Below the pieces are notes generated by a model, which was not told the DNA's origin, did no database searches, and worked only from the letters and a program-made list of their open reading frames with translations. 7,966 nucleotides of DNA. It comes from Candidatus Culexmicrobium profundum (lineage in GTDB: Archaea; Thermoproteota; Methanomethylicia; Culexarchaeales; Culexmicrobiaceae). This document shows positions 1 to 5,995 of the stretch, piece by piece. Numbering within the stretch: position 1 is the first letter of the stretch; each line of letters opens with the position of its first letter. The position numbers and the translations under genes were made by a program. Location: contig JANZKD010000075.1 in NCBI GenBank assembly GCA_025061245.1, forward strand, positions 1 to 7,966, read 5' to 3'.

Positions 1-746
1 ATTGTAAAGGGAAAAAGAAGCATAAGAACGGTTCATAAAGCACTAGAATTAATCGGCGACTTATCATACCTAAGTGGAAAACCAATACTAATTAAAGTAA
101 ATTTAATTTCTACAAAAGATTGAAGAACTGGAGCCACCACCGATCCAATAGTAGTTGAAGCATTAATTCAGAAACTAAAAGAAGTTGAAGATGAGATATA
201 CGTAGTAGAATCAAACGCAACAATGACAAATGCAGATAAAGCAGTTATTGCAACCGGAATAAAAAGTGTCTGTGAAAAGTATGGAGTCCCATTCATAAAT
301 TTATCTAAAACAAAAAATAAAGTGAAAATTAAGCTCGAAAACTATGAAAACTCTAAGGAAAATAACCCTACCCGAAATAGTATTAAGAAGTAACATAGTA
401 AGTGCAGCCAAATTAAAAACACACAACAACAAAAGTTACACTAGGATTAAAAAAAGTAATTGTAGATATTTTAAGTGTTGTTAAGCCAGCCTTAACTGTA
501 ATAGACGGTTTCATAGCAATGGAAGGAAAAGGACCAGTAAATGGCAGACCTATAGAAATGAACTTAATAATCGCTGGAAAAGATCCAGTTGCAACAGATG
601 CTATAGCTGCAAGGGTAATGGGCTTTTATTCTTTTGAAATAAAGCATATTGCTATGGCTGCTTCTAAAGGGATCGGCAAAATAGATGACATAACAATTGT
701 AGGAGAAAAAATTGAAAATGTAATGCGGAAATTCAGTTTAAAATAG
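1..746 (+). pseudogene. DUF362-family protein, broken gene, 5' end outside window
   Basis: The three forward frames together spell one DUF362 (PF04015-like) protein, but no single frame is open. Frame 1 runs from base 1 and reads a typical N-terminal part (PILIKVNLIST, then GATTDPIVVEALI), interrupted by TGA at 121-123. After about base 352 the homology moves to frame 2 (LRKITLPEIVL, then SAAKLKTH). After about base 424 it moves to frame 3 (KVTLGLKKV, then VIDGFIAMEGKGPVNGRP and DPVATDAIAARVMGF), ending at TAG 744-746. Each shift fits one extra base. The last intact piece has an ATG at 519 giving 75 residues, but that is the tail of the old gene, not a new one. DUF362 proteins are poorly understood; some carry iron-sulfur clusters, and none of those cysteine motifs is visible here. 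The other genes in the window are open over long stretches, so general sequencing error is an unlikely cause, though a local assembly error is possible. Confidence 0.85.
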
Positions 747-750
747 ATAA

Positions 751-765
751 TTAGATTTAATCTAA
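751..765. terminator. 15-bp palindrome between convergent genes, possible bidirectional terminator
   Basis: TTAGATTTAATCTAA is a perfect inverted repeat (7-bp arms around one T). As RNA it could form a 6-bp stem with a 3-nt loop on either strand. It lies just after the DUF362 remnant and overlaps the stop codon of the riboflavin kinase gene, where a shared terminator would be expected. The stem is weak (A/T-rich) and no long T tract follows, so a chance palindrome is possible. Confidence 0.3.
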
Positions 766-1433
766 GATTCTAAAAAGACTTCAACCTCAACTTCATCGCC
801 ATCCTTTAAGTTAAGAGCATCCCTAATTTTAATTGGAGAAATTAATTCAATTACATCCTTACCATAATGAGTACGCTCAATAATTAACACAGCTCCATCA
901 ATATTCTTAATTTTAGCTCTAAAGCATTTAGCCCCACCATAAGTTCTCTTCTCATTCGAAAAACCTTCAATTTCAATTCCAGGAAGAAATTCTAAGAGCT
1001 TTCTAATCTCAATGTCATGAAAGCTCTTCAACTTTAAATTTAATGTACCGAGATAGGGTTTAAAACCCAATTTACTAACAAACTGCTCATAATAATATGG
1101 TATTGACATGTAATATGAACCTTCACCAAATCCACTGAAAACATATCCTGTAATGAGAAATGATTTAGGTGCCTCAGCAAAAACTCTCTTAAGATTAGAA
1201 TATAAATCTCGTAAAATATCAATTCCTTTATCAGTTATCTTTATAAATTGACCCTTCTTAGAGACATCTCTAATTATTAAACCCATTCTTTCAAGTTCCT
1301 TTAATCTACGAGAGGCAGATTGCTGTGAAATTCCCAACTGATCACCCAAATCCTTTGTGGAAATAAAAATCGGCTTCCAACATCCACCTAAAATAGCAAT
1401 TTTATAGAGAGTGAAAGCATATCTTTCCTTCAT
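762..1433 (-). CDS. ribK: Winged-helix/CTP-dependent riboflavin kinase (RbkR/RibK type)
   Basis: Predicted to phosphorylate riboflavin to FMN with CTP, the archaeal route, and probably also to act as a transcription regulator. Numbering is from an upstream GTG at 1442 (226 aa). A winged helix-turn-helix covers about residues 5-75 (DLGDQLGISQQSASRRLKEL at 31-50). The kinase domain follows from about 95: GFGEGSYYMS at 104-113, LGFKPYLGTLNLKL at 125-138 with the family's GTLN turn, RTYGGAKCFRAKI at 166-178, and RTHYGKDVIEL plus LKDGDEVEVEV near the end. Length is normal for the two-domain form. I prefer the ATG at 1433 (223 aa) because AGGTG lies 6 nt before it; the GTG at 1442 overlaps that site. 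Two-domain RbkR proteins are known to control riboflavin genes in several archaea. The gene is second in a minus-strand unit behind the MFS transporter. Identity as a kinase is very likely; the regulatory role is inferred from the domain layout. Confidence 0.93.
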   Translation of the reverse strand: MKERYAFTLYKIAILGGCWKPIFISTKDLGDQLGISQQSASRRLKELERMGLIIRDVSKKGQFIKITDKGIDILRDLYSNLKRVFAEAPKSFLITGYVFSGFGEGSYYMSIPYYYEQFVSKLGFKPYLGTLNLKLKSFHDIEIRKLLEFLPGIEIEGFSNEKRTYGGAKCFRAKIKNIDGAVLIIERTHYGKDVIELISPIKIRDALNLKDGDEVEVEVFLES

Positions 1434-1439
1434 ATCAGG

Positions 1440-1444
1440 CACCT
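1440..1444 (-). promoter_or_regulatory. Shine-Dalgarno site that decides the ribK start
   Basis: On the minus strand AGGTG is followed by six bases (CCTGAT) and then ATG at 1433. This matches the spacing seen before the MFS, AOR and alcohol dehydrogenase genes and favours ATG 1433 over GTG 1442. Confidence 0.5.
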
Positions 1445-1486
1445 AGTATTAGCCAACTACAGAAATGATTGATTTTAATTAATATT

Positions 1487-2716
1487 TTATTCCTCCCTAA
1501 TTTTAGGCTCTCTAATAGTTAAAAACGTTACAATAGACGCTAAAAAAGCAATTACTGAAGCAGTTATGAATGGAGAAGCATAACTAATCTCTTGATATAG
1601 ATAGCCACCAACAATAGAGCCTAATGTTGATGCTAATTGAGCCGTCACCCCTCTGAGAGCTATAGCTCTCCCCCTCAAATTCCTAGGAATATAATCGGCA
1701 AAAAGAGCGGGAAGATTTATACTAATTATCCCTAAAGATAAAGCATTTAGAGTAAGAGAGATTAGTGCAAGTTCAAAATTAGAGCTTGTGACAAATAGAA
1801 TTCCAGAAAAACCAGTCAAAAATAGGGAACTAGCTATAAATATAACTCTACCAAACCTATCTGAGGCATATGCGAATATTGGAACAAGCATTAACTTAAT
1901 AGTGGTTTGTGAAATCGAAATTAACCCCCATTGAGAAGCAGTTAAACGAATTACATCCTTAGTCGCATAAGTAACGCCAAATGGTCCAGTAAGCCCATTT
2001 ATTAAACCCATCAATGCGAAAATCAAAATTAATATAAGGAATGACTGATGAACTTGATGAAATAAATCTTTAAAACCACTTATCATCTTCCTCGGTGTTA
2101 TAGTAACTTTTTCATCATGATGAACTAAAGTCTCCTTCAAAAACAATAATCTCAAAATACAAGCAACAAATGAAAAAGCAAAAACAATGATAAAAAGCGT
2201 TCGCATAGAGGAAATGATACCAACTTCATCAATATATTTCCCAGCAATATATGGAGAGAAAATACCAAAGAGTATTGGTCCAAAATTCCATAAGGCGTAA
2301 CCTAACGCTCTATAGTTAGGCATTGTTGAATCAGCAATGATCGCACCAAATGCAGGTTCTCTCAAACCTGAAACAAATCCGTCAATAATCATTACAGGCA
2401 GTAAAAACTCCCATGATGGTATAAAGGCAAGAGACAAATTTACGAAAGATAAAATAAAACTTAACAAGACTACAAGTCTCTTACGGCCAAAGAGATCAGT
2501 AAGGTAACCCCCAATAATTATTGGAATAATTCTTGAAGCCCCCCACAAGGCTGAAATTAATCCAAGGTCAAAATAGGTAGCTCCTAGCGCCAAATAATAC
2601 AGGGAAGAAAAAGGCCACACCATTTGACCAGCAAAATTCCATAAACCACTAGTCAAAGTCATTAAACCTATATTTCCCTTAAAGAGCATTGAAAGTCTAC
2701 GTAGCTTACTTCCCAT
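1487..2716 (-). CDS. Major facilitator superfamily (MFS) transporter, 12 membrane segments
   Basis: A polytopic inner-membrane transporter of 409 aa, the normal length for a 12-helix MFS protein. The loop after helix 2 carries the MFS signature GGYLTDLFGRKR at residues 69-80, and the second half has a matching ASDRFGR loop, showing the two six-helix halves. A charged central loop (about residues 195-215, KETLVHHDEKVTITPRKM) separates the halves. The protein resembles drug/metabolite exporters and sugar-type MFS carriers; no residue pattern I know sets the substrate. It begins with ATG at 2716, with GAGGT 6 nt upstream. The riboflavin kinase gene starts about 44-53 bp after its stop on the same strand, so the two are probably cotranscribed. 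From that context a riboflavin or other flavin-related substrate is a fair guess, but efflux of an unrelated compound is equally compatible with the sequence. Confidence 0.9.
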   Translation of the reverse strand: MGSKLRRLSMLFKGNIGLMTLTSGLWNFAGQMVWPFSSLYYLALGATYFDLGLISALWGASRIIPIIIGGYLTDLFGRKRLVVLLSFILSFVNLSLAFIPSWEFLLPVMIIDGFVSGLREPAFGAIIADSTMPNYRALGYALWNFGPILFGIFSPYIAGKYIDEVGIISSMRTLFIIVFAFSFVACILRLLFLKETLVHHDEKVTITPRKMISGFKDLFHQVHQSFLILILIFALMGLINGLTGPFGVTYATKDVIRLTASQWGLISISQTTIKLMLVPIFAYASDRFGRVIFIASSLFLTGFSGILFVTSSNFELALISLTLNALSLGIISINLPALFADYIPRNLRGRAIALRGVTAQLASTLGSIVGGYLYQEISYASPFITASVIAFLASIVTFLTIREPKIREE

Positions 2717-2722
2717 ACTTGA

Positions 2723-2727
2723 ACCTC
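2723..2727 (-). promoter_or_regulatory. Shine-Dalgarno site of the MFS gene
   Basis: GAGGT on the minus strand, six bases (TCAAGT) before the ATG at 2716, supports that start. Confidence 0.55.
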
Positions 2728-2742
2728 ACAGCGGATTAATAC

Positions 2743-2752
2743 GTTAATTAAC
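2743..2752. promoter_or_regulatory. Perfect palindrome GTTAATTAAC, candidate operator
   Basis: A perfect 10-bp palindrome in the 123-bp region between the divergent MFS and AOR genes. It lies 27 bp upstream of the MFS start, about where a minus-strand archaeal promoter would be. Its 8-bp core TTAATTAA also occurs at 1475-1482, in the short gap before the riboflavin kinase gene. A regulator such as the neighbouring winged-helix kinase could bind here. A short A/T-rich palindrome can also arise by chance or be part of a TATA/BRE region. Confidence 0.25.
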
Positions 2753-2794
2753 AGTGAATTGATAAATTTTACTCTAGACAAAATAGCTCAGTAA

Positions 2795-2804
2795 TTATAA
2801 TTAA
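2795..2804 (+). promoter_or_regulatory. Probable TATA box for the AOR gene
   Basis: TTATAATTAA lies about 25 bp upstream of the expected start of transcription near 2824. This would leave a leader of about 15 nt that just contains the GGAGGT site. No convincing BRE is visible, and the region is A/T-rich throughout, so the exact box is uncertain. Confidence 0.35.
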
Positions 2805-2828
2805 TACCATAAAATCATAATGCCTATA

Positions 2829-2834
2829 GGAGGT
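2829..2834 (+). promoter_or_regulatory. Strong Shine-Dalgarno site of the AOR gene
   Basis: GGAGGT, five bases (AAAAC) before the ATG at 2840. It is the strongest ribosome site in the window and fixes the AOR start. Confidence 0.75.
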
Positions 2835-2839
2835 AAAAC

Positions 2840-4621
2840 ATGAAAATTCCAGGATATGGAGGAAAAATAATCAAAGTTAACTTAACAGAAAAAACTGCTA
2901 AGATTGAAGAATTAAATGAAAAATTAGCTAGAGAGTATATTGGTGGGCTAGGATTAGCGACATACTATTTCAAAAAAATTCACGATGACTTTAAGTTCAA
3001 TCCACTTGACCCAAATAACACTTTAATTATAGCCTCCGGACCCTTTAATGGCGGCTTAATTCCAATGAGCACAAAAGCAATACTTGTCTTTAAATCCCCA
3101 TTAACATCAATATTTGGTGCTTCAGTAATCGGAGGCAGTTTTGGAAGCTATATGAAATGGGCTGGAGCCGACTTAATAATCATAAAGGGTAAAGCTTCAA
3201 ATCCAGTATATATTCTAATAGACAATGAAAACATAGAAATTAAAGACGCCACTAAACTATGGGGATTAGGTGCATTTGAAACTGAAAAAACTTTGAAAGA
3301 ACAAGTTAAAGGTAATACATCAATCTTAACCATAGGACCCGCAGGAGAAAAACTAGTTAAATTTGCATGCGTAAACAATGATTACTGGAGACAAGCAGGA
3401 AGAACTGGTGGGGGAGCAATATTTGGATCAAAAAACCTTAAGGCAATAGTTATTAAAACAGATAGAAGGCAATTGAAATATTATGATCTTGAAAAGCTAA
3501 AGGAATTAACTAAAAACTTGTATGAATTAATGAAGAAACACAAGTCAATTCAAAGCTATGCCCTTAGAGGAACCATGGGAGCAGTTGAAGTAGCAAATGT
3601 GCTAGGATTCTTCCCAACAAGATACTGGAGCAAGGTCCAACTAGATAGTTATGAGAAAGTTTCATGGGATGCCTATAAGAAATATAGAAAAGGAAAAATG
3701 ACTTGTATAGGATGCCCAGTTGCATGTCATCAGTATGTAGAGATAAATCATCCAAAATATGGTCAAATTAAAGTCTCTCTAGAGTATGAAAATACGTTTG
3801 CAATAGCGGGTCTATGTGAAATTACAGATACAATAGCTATGGCATACTTAAACATGCTCATAGACGATTACGGTTTAGATACAATTTCAACTGGAAATGT
3901 AATAGCCTTTGCAATAGAGGCATATAAGAGAGGAAAAATAAAATGTGAAAAGACACTTGAGTATGGAGACGTAAACAGCTTCATATGGCTACTCAATAAA
4001 ATCGTGAAAAGAGAGGGAATAGGAGATTTACTAGCTGAAGGTGTAGCAAAAACTTCAGAAAAACTTGGATTAAAAGACATGGCTATTCATGTAAAGGGCC
4101 TAGAGCCGCCAGGCTATGATCCAAGAACACTAAAGGGAATGATACTCTCCTATGCTGTTTCATTTAGAGGAGCATGCCACTTAAGATTAATGGGATATCA
4201 TGCTGATCTAATGGGATTAGGTGGTGACAGATACTCAACTGGAGAAGAAAAAGTTGATGCAATAATAGATTTAGAAAATAAAGGAATACTCTATGATTCA
4301 TTACCAATCTGTAAATTTGGCAGATATATCTATGACTGGGAAATAATGACCAAACTATTAAATGCAGCTACAGGATTCAACTATGAAGTAAATGAATTAA
4401 AACAAATTGCAAGCAACATAGTGACAATGATACGAGTTATCAATATAAAAATGGGCGTCAAAAAAGAAGATGACTATTTACCCCCAAGATTCCTAAATGA
4501 AGAGGTAGATTACAAACAGAAAAAACACATAGTAAAACAAGGCGAAATGGAACAAATGATAAAAACATACTATAGGAAGAGAGGATGGAACGAGAATGGA
4601 GTACCAAAAAAGAAACCATGA
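2840..4621 (+). CDS. aor: Tungsten-type aldehyde:ferredoxin oxidoreductase (AOR family)
   Basis: Oxidises an aldehyde to the carboxylic acid and passes the electrons to ferredoxin, using a tungsten (or molybdenum) bis-pterin cofactor and one [4Fe-4S] cluster; it should be cytoplasmic. The 593-aa protein opens with the family's typical GYGGKIIKVNLT segment (residues 5-16), and AGRTGGGAIFGSKNLKAI (from 186) closes the N-terminal cofactor-binding domain. The cluster cysteines are present as C289-x2-C292-x3-C296, with the distant fourth at C491 (LPICKF). RGACHLR contains H447, which falls where the active-site His of Pyrococcus furiosus AOR lies; an LEYEN segment (315-318) carries the expected nearby Glu. 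The C-terminus stops soon after RGWNENGVP, a little earlier than in many relatives. The start is fixed by GGAGGT. The last 26 nt overlap the next small gene. Aldehyde range cannot be read from the sequence; formaldehyde- or glyceraldehyde-specific relatives remain possible. Confidence 0.96.
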   Translation: MKIPGYGGKIIKVNLTEKTAKIEELNEKLAREYIGGLGLATYYFKKIHDDFKFNPLDPNNTLIIASGPFNGGLIPMSTKAILVFKSPLTSIFGASVIGGSFGSYMKWAGADLIIIKGKASNPVYILIDNENIEIKDATKLWGLGAFETEKTLKEQVKGNTSILTIGPAGEKLVKFACVNNDYWRQAGRTGGGAIFGSKNLKAIVIKTDRRQLKYYDLEKLKELTKNLYELMKKHKSIQSYALRGTMGAVEVANVLGFFPTRYWSKVQLDSYEKVSWDAYKKYRKGKMTCIGCPVACHQYVEINHPKYGQIKVSLEYENTFAIAGLCEITDTIAMAYLNMLIDDYGLDTISTGNVIAFAIEAYKRGKIKCEKTLEYGDVNSFIWLLNKIVKREGIGDLLAEGVAKTSEKLGLKDMAIHVKGLEPPGYDPRTLKGMILSYAVSFRGACHLRLMGYHADLMGLGGDRYSTGEEKVDAIIDLENKGILYDSLPICKFGRYIYDWEIMTKLLNAATGFNYEVNELKQIASNIVTMIRVINIKMGVKKEDDYLPPRFLNEEVDYKQKKHIVKQGEMEQMIKTYYRKRGWNENGVPKKKP

Positions 4622-4820
4622 CGTGAAGGCTCATGTCCATCAAATAATTAATAAAATGAAATTACACGAAATCCCTAAAAGAAAAGTCATTATTCACGTT
4701 GAAAACGTAATTCCACTAAGACTTCAAGAACTATTCAAAAGATATAGAGAAAGAGGAGTTAAAATAATAGAAGCACATGCAATAGAAGGTAAATTATTGT
4801 TAATAGGTGTAAAACAATAA
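4596..4820 (+). CDS. Small protein of unknown function, coupled to the AOR gene
   Basis: I do not recognise this 74-aa protein. It starts inside the end of the AOR gene (26-nt overlap, different frame), so translation is probably coupled. It is rich in Lys, His and Ile, and has no Cys or Trp. The N-terminal 25 residues look helical (VHQIINKM). The rest reads as strand (KVIIHVE), amphipathic helix (LRLQELFKRYRERG), strand (KIIEAHAI), strand (KLLLIGVK), a compact alpha/beta pattern. It does not end in Gly-Gly, so it is not a MoaD-type sulfur carrier, which often accompanies AOR genes. A GAGG lies 11 nt before the ATG, rather far; a GTG at 4623, two bases past the AOR stop, is an alternative start (65 aa). 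The minus-strand radical SAM gene ends 2 bp away. A role as an AOR subunit, chaperone or regulator is only context inference. That it is a real gene is likely but not certain. Confidence 0.6.
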   Translation: MEYQKRNHDVKAHVHQIINKMKLHEIPKRKVIIHVENVIPLRLQELFKRYRERGVKIIEAHAIEGKLLLIGVKQ

Positions 4821-4822
4821 AT

Positions 4823-5899
4823 TCATGGGATAAGCTCAGTAGTGTTATTAAATGGAGGATATCTCAACGAATTTGGATCAATAACTCCATTCATCATCAA
4901 TTTCAAAATCTTGCCACTAATTTTCTTCAATTCATCAATCATAAAACAAGTTAGAGAACACACTTTCTTAAAGCCATCATCACCCCAAAAACGCTCATAA
5001 TATGCATAAAGACAACGACCACCACAAAGATCAAAATATGAACATGAAACACAAGGCTCTCCAATAAATCTTCCACCAAAAACATCTTTCCAACAATTTT
5101 CAAATATATTTCCAAGATAAGCCCACTTAGCATCAACAGCTATTGGACATGCAATAACACTTCCATTAGTAACAATTGCAACCGAAGAAAAACCTGCACC
5201 ACAGGGTGGAGAATCAAGCTTCTCATCGAAAATCAATGCTCGTAAAACTGCTAGAAAAGGCACAAAACCAAGAACCTTTCCATTAATAGCATTTCTCGCC
5301 CAGAGATCAATTAATGCTTTAATCCCAGGTTTATATGAATTAGTACACCAAGAATCAAAATCTCTCCATCGATCACTCCAAATAACATCAAGTTGCCAAT
5401 GAATATGATCAAAAACTCCTAAAGACAAAAGGTGAAATACATCCGCATGAATATCACTTCTCTCTGAAATAGTCATACGTGCTATAATGTCAGCTTTAAC
5501 ATTTATAGACTTCAACCATCGAGCTGCCTCAACAACTCTCTCATATACATTATAACCTCTGTAATAATTAGTCACCTCCCTTCTACCATCAATTGAAAGA
5601 AGAATCGTATCAAACATCTCCCAATAACGAACAGGTAAATGCTTAACCAACAATCCATTAGTCTGTATAACAAATTTTGCAAAATCAATTTCATCCATAA
5701 CACTTTGAATAAAAGACGAATTTAATAAAGGCTCACCACCATAAAAAGCAATCACAGGACTATTATCACCCTCAATAAATTTTCTTAAGTCATTAACTGA
5801 GTATTCAACCTTCCAAGGAACAACATCACTAGGAAAACTACCACCACAATATTTACAACTCAAATTACACTGCCCAGTAGTGAATATAATGTACAACAC
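4823..5899 (-). CDS. Radical SAM/SPASM enzyme, probable peptide- or protein-modifying maturase
   Basis: A 358-aa enzyme expected to cleave S-adenosylmethionine at a [4Fe-4S] cluster to start radical chemistry. The cluster motif is C11-x3-C15-x2-C18, followed by GGEP at 54-57 and SIDG at 102-105. The C-terminal SPASM region is complete: C233-x12-G-x4-C251, then C283-x2-C286-x5-C292-x3-C296, then C314 and C318, enough for two auxiliary clusters. From memory it resembles the archaeal AF1577-type putative peptide-modifying family (TIGR04084), through the short N-terminus, FYGGEPLL and the CPIAVDAKW segment. The GTG at 5899 is the only sensible start, 10 residues before the first Cys. No Shine-Dalgarno site precedes it, so the message may be leaderless. 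No precursor peptide gene is visible beside it. It faces the AOR operon tail to tail. A role in tungsten-enzyme cofactor maturation, as proposed for radical SAM genes beside other AORs, is possible but unproven. Confidence 0.9.
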   Translation of the reverse strand: MLYIIFTTGQCNLSCKYCGGSFPSDVVPWKVEYSVNDLRKFIEGDNSPVIAFYGGEPLLNSSFIQSVMDEIDFAKFVIQTNGLLVKHLPVRYWEMFDTILLSIDGRREVTNYYRGYNVYERVVEAARWLKSINVKADIIARMTISERSDIHADVFHLLSLGVFDHIHWQLDVIWSDRWRDFDSWCTNSYKPGIKALIDLWARNAINGKVLGFVPFLAVLRALIFDEKLDSPPCGAGFSSVAIVTNGSVIACPIAVDAKWAYLGNIFENCWKDVFGGRFIGEPCVSCSYFDLCGGRCLYAYYERFWGDDGFKKVCSLTCFMIDELKKISGKILKLMMNGVIDPNSLRYPPFNNTTELIP

Positions 5900-5918
5900 A
5901 AAAAATGCTATAGAAAGA

Positions 5919-5928
5919 AAATATTAAG
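5919..5928 (-). promoter_or_regulatory. Possible TATA box for the radical SAM gene (leaderless start)
   Basis: On the minus strand CTTAATATTT is centred about 25 bp before the GTG at 5899, the distance expected if transcription starts at the start codon itself. That would explain the missing Shine-Dalgarno site. A second, more canonical box (CTTATATTT, about 5956-5964) would give a leader of about 35 nt, and I cannot choose firmly between them. Confidence 0.3.
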
Positions 5929-5936
5929 CCTTTATG

Positions 5937-5942
5937 AAAAAA
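5937..5942 (-). terminator. T-tract, possible terminator of the M20 gene
   Basis: Minus-strand TTTTTT about 55 nt after the M20 stop codon. Archaeal transcription often ends at such tracts without a hairpin. The ten bases AGCATTTTTT occur again at 5900-5909, directly before the radical SAM start, so a second tract is available. The evidence is only the tract and its position. Confidence 0.3.
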
Positions 5943-5995
5943 TGCTCAATGGTGGAAATATAAGTATAGCTCTAATTGAACTCACTGTATTCAAG

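Noticed and set aside
121..123. TGA as a selenocysteine or recoded codon
   Set aside because: The same gene has two frameshifts downstream, so it could not give a full protein even with read-through, and DUF362 is not a known selenoprotein family.
519..746. Open frame of 75 residues read as an independent small gene
   Set aside because: It is the C-terminal part of the DUF362 protein; homology continues upstream in the same frame to about base 426 and then in other frames, with no promoter or ribosome site before 519.
1040..1222. A 60-residue minus-strand frame within the riboflavin kinase gene
   Set aside because: It overlaps the conserved kinase domain in another frame and has no family features.
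3148..4080. Antisense open frames of 63-76 residues inside the AOR gene
   Set aside because: They lie opposite strongly conserved AOR segments, show no recognisable motifs, and are expected shadows of a long coding gene.
4458..4643. A 61-residue minus-strand frame opposite the end of the AOR gene, considered as a precursor peptide for the radical SAM enzyme
   Set aside because: It is the antisense of AOR coding sequence, is hydrophobic throughout with no leader-core layout, and has no ribosome site that I can see.
4596..4820. The small AOR-linked protein as a MoaD-type sulfur carrier
   Set aside because: It ends in GVKQ rather than Gly-Gly and has none of the MoaD sequence features.
4951..5136. 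A 61-residue minus-strand frame within the radical SAM gene
   Set aside because: It is out of frame with the cysteine-rich SPASM region, which is clearly the coded product.
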